Shown here: positions 1 through 9,021 of the stretch, in pieces
Numbering within the stretch: position 1 is the stretch's first letter
How the letters are laid out: every line of letters begins with the position of its first letter
Source: Winogradskyella ouciana
GTDB lineage: Bacteria > Bacteroidota > Bacteroidia > Flavobacteriales > Flavobacteriaceae
Direction of reading: 5' to 3'
DNA: 64,000 nucleotides
NCBI RefSeq assembly: GCF_009709615.1
Contig: NZ_WJYA01000003.1
Coordinates: 1-64,000, forward strand
The notes under the pieces: model-generated
Seen by the model: only the letters and a program-made list of their open reading frames with translations
What the model was told of the DNA's origin: nothing
The model's database searches: none
Position numbers and translations under genes: made by a program

Positions 1-2407
1 CTCTGCCAATACTGGTGTGGCTACAGCTTTAGATACTTGTGGTGATGTGACTATTACTGAAAGTGACGTTGAGACGGCGGCTTGTGGGAATACTAAAACG
101 ATTACACGTACCTGGACAGCCACAGATGCCTGTGGGAACACGGCTTCCGATACACAGACCATTACCGTTGAGGACACGACTCCACCAACGATCACGGCTC
201 CTGCAGATGTCACCATTGAATGTACCGACGATGAGTCCTCTGCCAATACTGGTGTGGCTACCGCTTTAGATACTTGTGGTGATGTGACTATTACTGAAAG
301 TGACGTTGAGACGGCGGCTTGTGGCAATACTAAAACGATTATACGTACTTGGACAGCTACTGATGCCTGTGGAAACACAGCTTCCGATACGCAGACCATT
401 ACCGTTGTGGATACAATACCACCAACGATCACGGCTCCTGCAGATGTCACTATTGAGTGTACGGACGATGAGTCCTCTGCCAATACTGGTGTCGCTACAG
501 CTTCCGATACTTGTGGTGATGTGACCATTACTGAAAGTGACGTAGAGACGGCCGCTTGTGGAAACACGAAAACGATTACACGTACTTGGACAGCTACCGA
601 TGCCTGTGGAAACACGGCTTCCGATACACAGACCATTACCGTTGAGGATACTACACCTCCAACGATCACGGCTCCTGCCGATGTCACTATTGAGTGTACC
701 GACGATGAGTCCTCTGCCAATACTGGTGTCGCTACCGCTTCGGATACTTGTGGTGATGTGACCATTACCGAATCTGATGTTGAGACGGCTGCTTGTGGGA
801 ACACGAAAACGATTACACGTACCTGGACTGCCACTGATGCCTGTGGGAACACAGCTTCGGATACACAGACCATTACCGTTGTGGATACAACACCGCCTAC
901 GATCACGGCTCCTGCAGATGTCACTATTGAGTGTACCGACGATGAGTCCTCTGCCAATACTGGTATCGCTACAGCTTCGGATACCTGTGGTGATGTGACT
1001 ATCACTCAGTCTGATTCTGAAGTTGCGGCTTGTGGGAACACGAAAACGATTACACGTACCTGGACTGCCACTGATGCCTGTGGGAACACAGCTTCGGATA
1101 CACAGACCATTACCGTTGTGGATACAACACCGCCTACGATCACGGCTCCTGCAGATGTCATCATTGAATGTGGAGAGGATGAGTCTAGTGCCAACACAGG
1201 AATAGCTACTGGCACTGACACATGTGGTAGTGTGGTTATTACTGAAACTGATATGGAATCTGCTGCTTGTGGAAATACAAAAACGATAACCAGAACGTGG
1301 ACCGCTACGGATGAATGTGGTAATTCTACGTCTGCTGTTCAAACAATTACGGTAGTGGATACTACACCACCTACATTTAATGAATCATTACCTGTTGACA
1401 TAGAAGTGGAATGTGATGCTATACCTGAAGCAGCAACCTTGACTGCATCTGATATTTGTGGTGAAGTTACGCTCTTATTTAATGAGGATACTATTGCTGG
1501 AGCTTGCATAGGTGATTATATTATTGAGCGTACTTGGAAATTTACGGACAGCTGCGCTAATGAAATTGAGCATACTCAAATTATAACCGTACGAGATACT
1601 ACTCCACCTGCTTTGGTTACACCTTTTGATGAAAATATTACAGTAGCTTGTAATGATATTCCTGAAGTTCCAAACTTAGTATTCCAGGATGAATGTTCTA
1701 ACGATATAGATGTTGTATTCAATGAAACATCTACTCAAGCAAATGATTTAGAGGATTATGAAATCATTAGAACTTGGACCGTAACTGATGATTGTGGTAA
1801 TGTCGCGGACTTTTCACAAGTTATTTCAGTAGAAATAAGCAATGTTATAGAAGCCTCTGATACAACACGCTGTATTTTAGATATTGAATTCGATTTATTC
1901 GATTTACTTTCTGGTGATTTTGACATGAATGGAACTTGGACTGTAGAATCTGGAGATGCAACTATAAATGGAAGCTTATTTGACCCTTCTACAGTTACAG
2001 TAGGCAACTATGTGTTTAAGTATTCTATAACGGAAGGGCCTTGCCCTTCAGAAGCTGAAGTTACTGTTGCCGTTGATGACGAATGTACAGTATTACCTTG
2101 TAGTGATGAAAACAACGTTATTATATCAAAAACAGTAACGGCTAATGGAGATAATCATAATGAATTCTTTACAGTCACTGGTCTTGAATTCTGTGGATTT
2201 ACAATAGAAGTAGAAATATTTAATCGTTGGGGAGCAAAGATTTACGAATCTAGAAATTACCAAAACGATTGGAACGGTGATGCACACGGATCATCGGTAG
2301 GAAATTCCGGAAAAGTCCCAACTGGAACCTACTACTATATAATTAATTTTAGAGATAGTGGATTAAAACCATTTGCTGGTCCAATCTACGTAGCAACAAA
2401 CAAATAA
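1..2407 (+). CDS. T9SS type B cargo: giant HYR-repeat surface adhesin, 5' partial
   Basis: The start lies outside the window: the frame is open from base 2, so the GTG at 17 is only an internal Val codon. The visible part (about 801 residues) has a partial plus five near-identical 79-residue HYR/Ig-like repeats, then two diverged repeats of the same length, another Ig-like segment (about 1835-2095), and a C-terminal domain from about 2098 with [11 protein letters not shown] and PTGTYYY. That C-terminal domain is the gliding-motility-associated type B signal recognised by the type IX secretion system, so the protein should be exported and held at the cell surface. The repeats carry paired Cys (IEC, DTCG, AACGN, DACGN), suggesting disulfide-stabilised modules. 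It is followed by a PorP/SprF-like gene after 9 bp, the usual partner of such cargo. Adhesion or gliding is inferred; the ligand is unknown. Confidence 0.88.
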   Translation, partial: SANTGVATALDTCGDVTITESDVETAACGNTKTITRTWTATDACGNTASDTQTITVEDTTPPTITAPADVTIECTDDESSANTGVATALDTCGDVTITESDVETAACGNTKTIIRTWTATDACGNTASDTQTITVVDTIPPTITAPADVTIECTDDESSANTGVATASDTCGDVTITESDVETAACGNTKTITRTWTATDACGNTASDTQTITVEDTTPPTITAPADVTIECTDDESSANTGVATASDTCGDVTITESDVETAACGNTKTITRTWTATDACGNTASDTQTITVVDTTPPTITAPADVTIECTDDESSANTGIATASDTCGDVTITQSDSEVAACGNTKTITRTWTATDACGNTASDTQTITVVDTTPPTITAPADVIIECGEDESSANTGIATGTDTCGSVVITETDMESAACGNTKTITRTWTATDECGNSTSAVQTITVVDTTPPTFNESLPVDIEVECDAIPEAATLTASDICGEVTLLFNEDTIAGACIGDYIIERTWKFTDSCANEIEHTQIITVRDTTPPALVTPFDENITVACNDIPEVPNLVFQDECSNDIDVVFNETSTQANDLEDYEIIRTWTVTDDCGNVADFSQVISVEISNVIEASDTTRCILDIEFDLFDLLSGDFDMNGTWTVESGDATINGSLFDPSTVTVGNYVFKYSITEGPCPSEAEVTVAVDDECTVLPCSDENNVIISKTVTANGDNHNEFFTVTGLEFCGFTIEVEIFNRWGAKIYESRNYQNDWNGDAHGSSVGNSGKVPTGTYYYIINFRDSGLKPFAGPIYVATNK
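176..1597 (+). repeat. 237-bp in-frame tandem repeat array (79-residue units)
   Basis: Units begin at 176, 413, 650, 887 and 1124 and are nearly identical in DNA. A sixth unit at 1361 and a seventh at 1598 keep the reading frame but have diverged. A partial unit runs off the left edge, so the full copy number is unknown. Homogeneity falls towards the C-terminus, as expected when the inner copies are being homogenised by recombination. Confidence 0.93.
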
Positions 2408-2416
2408 ACTTGACCG

Positions 2417-3352
2417 ATGAAGTTACCTAAATTATTAAGTATTGTAATATTTATCTTGGGAGTGTCTACTGCTTTTGCACAGCAGCTACCCCAATTTACG
2501 CAATACATGTTTAACACCATCTCTATAAACCCTGCCTATGCAGGCAGTAGAGAAACATTCAGCGCTGTTGGCTTACACAGAAGTCAATGGGTTGGATTAG
2601 AAGGTGGTCCTGAGACACAGACTTTATCCATTCATACTCCGTTGAGAAATGAAAAGATTGGTTTAGGATTGTCATTTATAAATGATGAATTGGGTTATGA
2701 AAACTTTTCATACATATATGGTGATTTTTCATATACCATTCAAACTGGAGTCAACTCTAAATTAGCTTTTGGGTTAAAGGCTGGGTTTACACATTATAAT
2801 TTGGATGAAGAGTTACTCAACGACCCATCTGTAGTAAATGACCCATTTTTCAATGATGTTTCTAATCGTTGGAGTCCAAATGTTGGTGCTGGTTTATATT
2901 GGCATTCACAACGTTGGTATGTTGGTCTTTCAGCGCCAAGAATACTTAACACAGATTATAATAATGGGAGACAAGGTACATTAGATTATGTAGCGTTAGA
3001 ACGTATTAGTTATTATATTACTGGTGGCTATGTTTTCGACTTAAGTGAAACGACAAAATTAAAACCTTCTGTATTATTAAAAGCGACCAATGGTGCACCA
3101 TTATCCTTTGATGTTTCCGCTAACTTTTTATTTAACGAAACCTTTTGGATTGGTGCAGGGTATAGAATCAACGAATCGGCAGCTGCAATTGGTGGTATAG
3201 CGGATTTTCAAATTTCAAAACAAATGAGAATTGGCTATGCTTACGAATATCCAATTTCAGATTTAAGACCTTATACAAGTGGTACCCACGAAGTGCTGCT
3301 TATGTTTGAAGTATTTAAGAGTAAACGTATAAAATCACCTAGATACTTCTAA
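2417..3352 (+). CDS. PorP/SprF-family T9SS outer-membrane protein
   Basis: A 311-residue protein with an N-terminal signal peptide ending in AFAQQ, followed by the family's typical opening (FTQYMFNTISINPAYAGSRE) and alternating beta strands to the end, as in an outer-membrane barrel. Known family members (PorP, SprF) are needed for secretion or attachment of particular T9SS type B proteins, and paralogues are usually encoded right after their cargo. Here it follows the repeat adhesin by 9 bp and precedes the OmpA protein by 12 bp, so the three form one operon. The partner assignment is inference from position. There are many paralogues per genome, so the symbol porP or sprF is not assigned. 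Confidence 0.9.
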   Translation: MKLPKLLSIVIFILGVSTAFAQQLPQFTQYMFNTISINPAYAGSRETFSAVGLHRSQWVGLEGGPETQTLSIHTPLRNEKIGLGLSFINDELGYENFSYIYGDFSYTIQTGVNSKLAFGLKAGFTHYNLDEELLNDPSVVNDPFFNDVSNRWSPNVGAGLYWHSQRWYVGLSAPRILNTDYNNGRQGTLDYVALERISYYITGGYVFDLSETTKLKPSVLLKATNGAPLSFDVSANFLFNETFWIGAGYRINESAAAIGGIADFQISKQMRIGYAYEYPISDLRPYTSGTHEVLLMFEVFKSKRIKSPRYF

Positions 3353-3364
3353 AAGAATTGTGTT

Positions 3365-5269
3365 ATGAAAACAAAGATTATAACTTTCATATTTATTTTA
3401 GGCTACTCAATTTCTTATTCGCAAACTAAGTTGGCCGATAAGTTTTTTGAGAACTATGGTTACATAAAGGCCATAGAGCTATACGAAAAAGCAGTTGAAA
3501 ATGGTGACAATAGTGTGCATGTACTAACGCGTTTAGGAGATGCTTACTATAATAATTCAAATTCTGAAAAAGCAGCTTATTGGTATGGCGAAGCCTTAAA
3601 AGAACATAAAAATATAGATGCCGAATATCTTTACAAATACATTCAATCACTAAGAAGTATAGGTAAATATGATGAAGCCGATAAATGGTTTAAAGAATTA
3701 AGTGCTGCGCAACAAGGCGATAGCAGGTTGAAAGGATATAATCCTGATGAAGTAGATTTGTACGCCAAACTTACCACTAAAAATAAGGTTATTGTAAATA
3801 TTGAAAACCTTCCATTTAATTCTGAAAATTCGGACTTTGGATCTTACATTTTTGACAACACCTTATACTTTGCATCTGCCAGAGGTGATGATAATAAAGT
3901 ATATAGCTGGAACAAAGAACCTTTTTTAGATTTATTTGAAGTACCTCTTACGGACGATAACGGTTTAATTACCTATGGTTCATCTTCAGAGATTTCATCT
4001 AGCGCTATTAATACAGAGTACCATGAAGCTTCTGTAGCTATTACCAATGATGGCAAAACTCTTTATTTTACAAGAGATAACATTAACAAGCGCAATAAAT
4101 TAAAATACGATAATGAAGGAACGACACACCTTAAGCTTTATAAGGCAACTTTAGAAAATGATCAATGGTCTAATGTTGTAGAACTTCCTTTTAATGATGA
4201 TGTGTATTCCACTGGGCATCCAGCTTTAAGTCCAGATAATAAAACTCTTTACTTTGTCTCTGATCGCGAAGGTGGTTTAGGGCAATCAGACATTTATGCT
4301 GTAAAAATCAATGAAGACGGCACTTATGGCGAACCTGAAAATCTTGGAGAAAAAATTAATACCGAAGGACGTGAAATGTTTCCTTTTGTGGCAAAAGACA
4401 ATACACTTTACTTCTCGTCTGACGGCCATTTGAACTTAGGTTTATTAGACATTTTTAAGTCCGATATTCTAAAAGGCATACGCACAGAACCTGAAAATAT
4501 GGGATCGCCATATAACAGTGGTTATGATGATTTTGCATTCTTTATGGATTCTGAAACCGAAAAAGGTTATTTCTCATCCAATAGACCAAATGGTAAAGGT
4601 AGTGATGACATCTATAGCTTTAACGCACAACAATGTAAACAATACATTGCTGGAGTAGCAAGAGATAGCAAAACCAATATTATACTAACAGGTGTTATGG
4701 TACGCTTAATTGATGAAACCGGAAAAGTTGTAGAAGAATTTTTCACTAAAGACGGTGGTGAATATACCTTTACTGTAGATTGCAACAAAACTTATTCTGT
4801 AGTTGGTAACAAGCCAGACTATAAAGAAGACCAACAAGCAGTGACAACGGCTTTCGATAATGAAAAAGTCAATACTGTAGATTTAATGTTAGAACCTCTG
4901 ATTATAGATAACCAAATCGTTATTAACCCTATTTTCTTTGATTTTGACAAATGGAACATTAGAACAGATGCACAATACGAACTTGAGAACATAGTAGACG
5001 TAATGCGCAAACACCCTAACATGGTAATTAAAATTGAATCTCATACAGACAGTCGTGGTGGTGACAGATACAACATGAAACTTTCTGACAGACGTGCAAA
5101 ATCCACAAGAGATTATATCATCTCTAGAGGTATAGACGCAAGTAGAATTGAAAGCGCAATAGGTTATGGTGAATCACAACTTTTAAATAAATGTGCTAAC
5201 CGTGTAAAATGTACTGAGGAAGAGCATCAACTGAACAGACGTTCTTACTTCTATATTGTAAAAGAATAA
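3365..5269 (+). CDS. OmpA-family protein with TPR, PD40 propeller and carboxypeptidase-regulatory-like domains
   Basis: This 634-residue exported protein has a signal peptide (ends SYSQ), TPR-like helices at about 30-110, WD40-like PD40 repeats at about 150-430 (TLYFVSDREGG, GYFSSNRPNGKG), a carboxypeptidase-regulatory-like beta sandwich at about 435-510, and a C-terminal OmpA domain from about 520. The OmpA domain keeps the peptidoglycan-binding signature (ESHTDSRGG, LSDRRAKSTRDYI). It probably links the surface complex formed with the two upstream gene products to the cell wall. This architecture is standard beside PorP/SprF paralogues in Flavobacteriia. A hairpin terminator at 5294-5323 closes the operon. 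Confidence 0.9.
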   Translation: MKTKIITFIFILGYSISYSQTKLADKFFENYGYIKAIELYEKAVENGDNSVHVLTRLGDAYYNNSNSEKAAYWYGEALKEHKNIDAEYLYKYIQSLRSIGKYDEADKWFKELSAAQQGDSRLKGYNPDEVDLYAKLTTKNKVIVNIENLPFNSENSDFGSYIFDNTLYFASARGDDNKVYSWNKEPFLDLFEVPLTDDNGLITYGSSSEISSSAINTEYHEASVAITNDGKTLYFTRDNINKRNKLKYDNEGTTHLKLYKATLENDQWSNVVELPFNDDVYSTGHPALSPDNKTLYFVSDREGGLGQSDIYAVKINEDGTYGEPENLGEKINTEGREMFPFVAKDNTLYFSSDGHLNLGLLDIFKSDILKGIRTEPENMGSPYNSGYDDFAFFMDSETEKGYFSSNRPNGKGSDDIYSFNAQQCKQYIAGVARDSKTNIILTGVMVRLIDETGKVVEEFFTKDGGEYTFTVDCNKTYSVVGNKPDYKEDQQAVTTAFDNEKVNTVDLMLEPLIIDNQIVINPIFFDFDKWNIRTDAQYELENIVDVMRKHPNMVIKIESHTDSRGGDRYNMKLSDRRAKSTRDYIISRGIDASRIESAIGYGESQLLNKCANRVKCTEEEHQLNRRSYFYIVKE

Positions 5270-5293
5270 TTTTACTCTCAAAATTACTTAAGT

Positions 5294-5323
5294 AAAAGCA
5301 AGCTCTAACAGGCTTGCTTTTTT
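5294..5323 (+). terminator. Rho-independent terminator of the adhesin/PorP/OmpA operon
   Basis: A perfect 10-bp stem (5294-5303 with 5312-5321, core GCAAGC/GCTTGC) with an 8-base loop ends in a T run, 25 bp after the OmpA-family stop codon. Confidence 0.88.
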
Positions 5324-5381
5324 ATTAATAAATTAATCTTAAATAAATACTTATAAGTAAACCATATATTATTTTTATTAT

Positions 5382-6104
5382 ATGAAAGTGGATAAGTATG
5401 TAAACGAATTAAAAAATCTTGGTTATTCAACAGTTGAGGATATTTATTCAACAAGAGAAATAAGTTCTATTATTAATTGTATTGAAAACACAGTAGTTAA
5501 GGACGAAGATCCTATTTCGAAAAATAAAAGTATATATGCTATTCGTCAATTATTAAAGGTAGTTCCTGAATTAATGCACTACATTTTCAATGACAATTTA
5601 ATTCATATTTTAAACAGACTCTATAAGTCTAGGTACTTTATAACTAAAGCCATTTACTTTGACAAACCTCCGAAATCAAATTGGTTTGTTGCTTATCATC
5701 AGGATTTGAGTATTTCTGTAAATAAAAAAGTTGAACTGAATGGTTATCAAAATTGGACATACAAGAAAGGTCAATATGGAGTTCAGCCACCTGAAAAAAT
5801 TCTTCAAAATACTATTACCGTCAGAATACATTTAGACGATACAACAAAAGATAATGGTGCTTTAAAAATTATCCCTAAATCTCATTCAAAGGGTATTATC
5901 AAAAAGGAATCAGAAGATTTAAATTTGAAAAGTGAAACCATCTGTGAAGTTAGGCAAGGTGGAATAATGTTAATGAAGCCCTTATTATTTCATGCATCAA
6001 ATAAAACCACAAACAATAAAAGAAGAAGAGTCATTCATCTGGAGTTTAACATAATGGCATTACAAAAACCATTAGAGTGGCTTGAGTTTAAAAAAATAAA
6101 CTAA
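5382..6104 (+). CDS. PhyH-type Fe(II)/2-oxoglutarate dioxygenase
   Basis: The 240-residue protein matches the phytanoyl-CoA dioxygenase fold. An HxD iron site is seen at H106/D108 (AYHQDLS), the distal His at H204 (PLLFHASNKT), and an Arg for 2-oxoglutarate in the basic run R214-R216. A strand between them (ITVRIHLDDTTKDNGALKI) fits the double-stranded beta-helix. There is no signal peptide, so it should be cytoplasmic. The substrate cannot be read from the sequence: family members hydroxylate lipids, amino acids or secondary metabolites. The gene is alone, with a terminator on each side, and looks more AT- and Lys/Asn-rich than its neighbours, which may mean horizontal acquisition. Confidence 0.85.
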   Translation: MKVDKYVNELKNLGYSTVEDIYSTREISSIINCIENTVVKDEDPISKNKSIYAIRQLLKVVPELMHYIFNDNLIHILNRLYKSRYFITKAIYFDKPPKSNWFVAYHQDLSISVNKKVELNGYQNWTYKKGQYGVQPPEKILQNTITVRIHLDDTTKDNGALKIIPKSHSKGIIKKESEDLNLKSETICEVRQGGIMLMKPLLFHASNKTTNNKRRRVIHLEFNIMALQKPLEWLEFKKIN

Positions 6105-6134
6105 AAAAAGCCACAACTTTCATTATGGCTTTTT
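6105..6134. terminator. Bidirectional terminator between dioxygenase and CAP lipoprotein genes
   Basis: AAAAAGCCA (6105-6113) pairs with TGGCTTTTT (6126-6134), loop of 12 bases, flanked by A and T runs. It lies between convergent genes and can serve both. Confidence 0.8.
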
Positions 6135-6162
6135 CTTGCTATTAATCAACTTTTATTGCGGT

Positions 6163-6657
6163 TTAACGCTTAATGAAGATATTGGTAAAATACCACTTCC
6201 CTTCACTATTCTGTTCGGCTGAGATGTCAAAATCTGTATAATCGCCTTCAATATTTTCTTTATGGCTTGGACTGTTTAGCCAAGCATTAACCACTGATGC
6301 AGCAGAGCTAAACCCATAAGCTACATTCTCAGAAACAATGTTAGCATTAGCATTAAGCTGTAAACTCTGCTTTCTCTGAAAAAAGTTATCATGAGATACA
6401 TTTTCCTCTTCTATCATATAATCTGTATGTGTAAACGCCACAGCTTTAACCGTACTGTGGTCATTGAGCGGAGATAAGCCTTCATTAATTCTATAATCAT
6501 TAATGAGCTCCATGATTTCAATTTCAATCTGTTTTGCTTGTGGTGCCACTGGCACTTCTATAGCATTGATTTGATCATCAATACTATCTGTTGAGCAAGA
6601 TGTAAAGCCTAAGAGGGCAACAATGGCCATAAATGGCAATAGTTTAGTTACTTTCAT
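6163..6657 (-). CDS. CAP (SCP/PR1)-domain lipoprotein
   Basis: The 164-residue protein has an SpII signal with lipobox LGFTSC (Cys21), a short acidic linker, and a CAP domain from about residue 45. Visible CAP motifs are FTHTDYM, the VSHDNF loop with the conserved His, ENVAYG, and AWLNSPSHKENI. CAP proteins in bacteria are secreted or envelope-bound and mostly of unknown biochemical role; there is no enzymatic activity to claim. It is monocistronic, with a shared terminator downstream and 230 bp of AT-rich sequence upstream in which I see no clear TAnnTTTG promoter. Confidence 0.88.
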   Translation of the reverse strand: MKVTKLLPFMAIVALLGFTSCSTDSIDDQINAIEVPVAPQAKQIEIEIMELINDYRINEGLSPLNDHSTVKAVAFTHTDYMIEEENVSHDNFFQRKQSLQLNANANIVSENVAYGFSSAASVVNAWLNSPSHKENIEGDYTDFDISAEQNSEGKWYFTNIFIKR

Positions 6658-6889
6658 AAGTAGGTTAATTAGGTAATTTAGATTTGGAGTCTAAATTGTT
6701 TATTACTTACATTGGTTATTTAAATAATTGGGGCAATTAAATAACCAACTCATTTCATTGTGAATATACATTATTATTCGAATTTGTACGTTTATAAGCG
6801 TTATAATTCGATAAAATGAATTATTTTGTAAGAATATTAGAATAAAAAGTTAAGAGAATTTGCATTTCATCGATAATGCAAGAAGAGAA

Positions 6890-7537
6890 TCAAGGTGATA
6901 ATCTTTCAATCTTCCAATCAAAGTTTGATTGTAATTGATAACGGATTCTATCGTGTAATCGGTTAGGTCTGCCTTGCCAAAATTCAATCTCAACAGGCTT
7001 TACTATATAACCTCCCCAATATTTTGGTCGTTCTATGTCCTTACCCTCGTATTTAGCTTCAAGTGCTTTTAGCTTATCCTCAAGTTCAGATCTATCCTTA
7101 ACGACTTCACTTTGATCTGAAACTATTGCACCGAGTTGACTTCCACGAGGACGTGATTCAAAATAACCATCGCTTAGATTTTCGGCAATCTTCTCTGCCC
7201 TTCCTTTAATAATGATTTGGCGCTCGGCTGCTTGCCAAAAGAACGATAGACATACATTAGGGTTGGCATCTATAGCTTTTCCTTTTTCACTATTATAGTT
7301 GGTGTAGAAAATAAAACCTTCGTGTGTGTACTTTTTAAGCAGCACTACTCTACTCTTTGGGTAGCCGTCTAATCCTAAGGTAGAAATTGTCATGGCATTG
7401 GTTTCACCGACATTGAAGTGTGTATCAACTTCTACAAACCAATTTCGGAATAACTCCATTGGATTAACAGGTACATTATCCAATAATAGTTCCCCTTTTT
7501 CGTAAGATTTTCTGTAGTTGCCTAAGTCTTTTTCCAT
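6890..7537 (-). CDS. pdxH: Pyridoxamine 5'-phosphate oxidase
   Basis: PdxH oxidises pyridoxine or pyridoxamine 5'-phosphate to pyridoxal 5'-phosphate with FMN and oxygen, the last step of vitamin B6 synthesis and salvage. The 215 residues match the usual length (about 218 in E. coli). The family N-terminus, the FMN-binding segment (GYPKSRVVLLK), FYTNYNSEKGKAI, SFFWQAAERQIIIKGRAEK and the C-terminal signature (FWQGRPNRLHDRIRY) are all present. The ATG start lies just before the first conserved block. It is transcribed divergently from the small gene at 7625, with 87 bp between them, and looks monocistronic. Confidence 0.95.
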   Translation of the reverse strand: MEKDLGNYRKSYEKGELLLDNVPVNPMELFRNWFVEVDTHFNVGETNAMTISTLGLDGYPKSRVVLLKKYTHEGFIFYTNYNSEKGKAIDANPNVCLSFFWQAAERQIIIKGRAEKIAENLSDGYFESRPRGSQLGAIVSDQSEVVKDRSELEDKLKALEAKYEGKDIERPKYWGGYIVKPVEIEFWQGRPNRLHDRIRYQLQSNFDWKIERLSP

Positions 7538-7561
7538 ATATGTACGAAGTTAGTTCAATAT

Positions 7562-7591
7562 TTTGTTTCTGTCAAAAAAAGTGTAGATTTG
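7562..7591 (+). promoter_or_regulatory. Bacteroidota-type promoter for the 7625 gene
   Basis: A -33 box TTTG (7562-7565) is followed after 18 bp by a -7 box TAGATTTG (7584-7591), a full match to the TTTG/TAnnTTTG consensus of the primary sigma factor. The predicted start near 7598 gives a leader of about 27 bases. Confidence 0.65.
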
Positions 7592-7624
7592 AAAACCATC
7601 TTAAAAATCTAACTAAATTACTAA

Positions 7625-8038
7625 ATGAGATTTGAAGACTCACCTCACTCAAAATCCATTGCTTACGATAAAATTGTTTTAGATTTTGGTTCTTATTATC
7701 TCTGTGGCGATTTCTTTATTATGGAAATCAATGAAGGTGAACATTTTAACGGGGAAAAGCTGAATACCCTATTGGATTCGCTTAGAGCTTATTACGGTAC
7801 ACATAAAGCTTTAGCGTATATCGCAAACCGTGTAAATGCATATTCTATTGACCCTGTGCTTTGGTCTTATTTTGATAAAGATGATAGTATTTTAATAGCA
7901 ACTTGTATTGTTAGCTATAGGGATTCTACATATATGAGCGCTAATATTGAAAAGAATATTGCTTCCATTCCTATGAAAAGAGCATTTAGCTTGGGCGAAG
8001 CTATTAATTGGGTACAGAATTTAAAAGAATTTAATTAA
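7625..8038 (+). CDS. Conserved hypothetical protein, STAS/SpoIIAA-like
   Basis: A 137-residue soluble protein without signal peptide or membrane segment. Its alternating strand/helix pattern (strand around DFGSYYLCGDFFIMEI, helix LNTLLDSLRAYYG, strand KALAYIANRV, C-terminal helix SLGEAINWVQNLKEF) resembles STAS/SEC14-like domains, which bind partners or small ligands. I recognise no catalytic motif. It has its own promoter, and its last 4 bp overlap the end of rnz, which is convergent. Function unknown; the STAS call is fold-level inference. Confidence 0.7.
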   Translation: MRFEDSPHSKSIAYDKIVLDFGSYYLCGDFFIMEINEGEHFNGEKLNTLLDSLRAYYGTHKALAYIANRVNAYSIDPVLWSYFDKDDSILIATCIVSYRDSTYMSANIEKNIASIPMKRAFSLGEAINWVQNLKEFN

Positions 8039-8940
8039 AACTCAAAAGACTTACCATCTTGTGCCAAAAGCACATTATCAAACTCTTCTTTGGCTTCTGA
8101 CTTAAACTCATCATAACCGTTATATCGCGTTGAGAAATGCCCCAGAATTAAAGTTCCCACATTCGCTTTTTTAGCTATAAGAGCAGCTTGTCTGGCAGTA
8201 CTATGCTTAGTGGGTATGCAAAGGGCTTCGTTTTTATCTATGAATGTAGATTCGTGATACAAGACCGAAACATTCTTTATCAATGGTATAATGGCTTCGT
8301 TATAAACTGTATCACTACAGAAGGCATAACTTTTTGGTGGTATAGGATCCTTGGTTACTGATTCGTTTTTTATAAGAACTCCTTCTTCATTTTCGACGTC
8401 AAAACCTTGTTTTAACTTACGATAATAAGCCACATTAATGTTAGCTCTTAAAACAGCAGCAATATCTAATTTGCGTTCGTTTTTCTTTTCCTTGAACAAA
8501 AATCCGTTGGTATAAATACGATGAATTAATGGAATGGTATGTACTTCCACATTGTCATCCTGATAAATCAGTTCGGATTTTTTTGATGTCAACTCATGAA
8601 AAATCAAAGGATAATTAGTCCATGAATCCGAAAGCTTTAACTGGAGGGTAATGACCTCTTTTAAGCCTTTTGGTCCATAAATATGAAGTGGAGTTTCTCG
8701 TGTTAAAAGCCTAAAAGTACTCACCAAACCAACCAAACCAAAATAATGGTCGCCATGAAGATGTGAAATAAAGATGTGTTTAATCCTTGAAAACTTAATT
8801 TTATTGCGACGCAATTCTACCTGAGTGCCTTCACCACAATCAATAAGAAACATGTGGTTCTTTATTTCCAATACTTGAGATGTAGGATTGGTATTGGTGC
8901 GTGGTGTAGCGCTGTGGCAGCCGAGAATGGTTAATTTCAT
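8035..8940 (-). CDS. rnz: Ribonuclease Z
   Basis: This 301-residue metallo-beta-lactamase-fold endonuclease trims the 3' end of tRNA precursors. The zinc motif is H60-x-H62-x-D64-H65 (SHLHGDHYFG), and the N-terminal GEGTQVELRR block, SYAFCSDT, YHESTF and GHFSTRY are the usual downstream metal and substrate motifs. The length is that of the short RNase Z form. In many bacteria with encoded CCA ends its exact substrate range is unsettled. The gene follows the small STAS-like gene at 9022 by 81 bp on the same strand. Confidence 0.94.
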   Translation of the reverse strand: MKLTILGCHSATPRTNTNPTSQVLEIKNHMFLIDCGEGTQVELRRNKIKFSRIKHIFISHLHGDHYFGLVGLVSTFRLLTRETPLHIYGPKGLKEVITLQLKLSDSWTNYPLIFHELTSKKSELIYQDDNVEVHTIPLIHRIYTNGFLFKEKKNERKLDIAAVLRANINVAYYRKLKQGFDVENEEGVLIKNESVTKDPIPPKSYAFCSDTVYNEAIIPLIKNVSVLYHESTFIDKNEALCIPTKHSTARQAALIAKKANVGTLILGHFSTRYNGYDEFKSEAKEEFDNVLLAQDGKSFEF

Positions 8941-9021
8941 AGTTTGTCGTTTAGTTGTTTAGTCATTTAGTTGTCTTTAATAATTCTACTTTACAACTTA
9001 ACGACCAACAGCTTAACATTT

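Noticed and set aside
266..1342. A 358-codon open frame on the minus strand across the adhesin repeats.
   Set aside because: It exists because a stop-free antisense frame in one 237-bp unit is copied in all units. Its translation has no domain, and the plus-strand frame has clear repeats, a sorting domain and operon context.
1..1600. Regular repeats that might be a CRISPR array.
   Set aside because: The period is 237 bp with no unique spacers, and the repeats are in frame within a protein gene.
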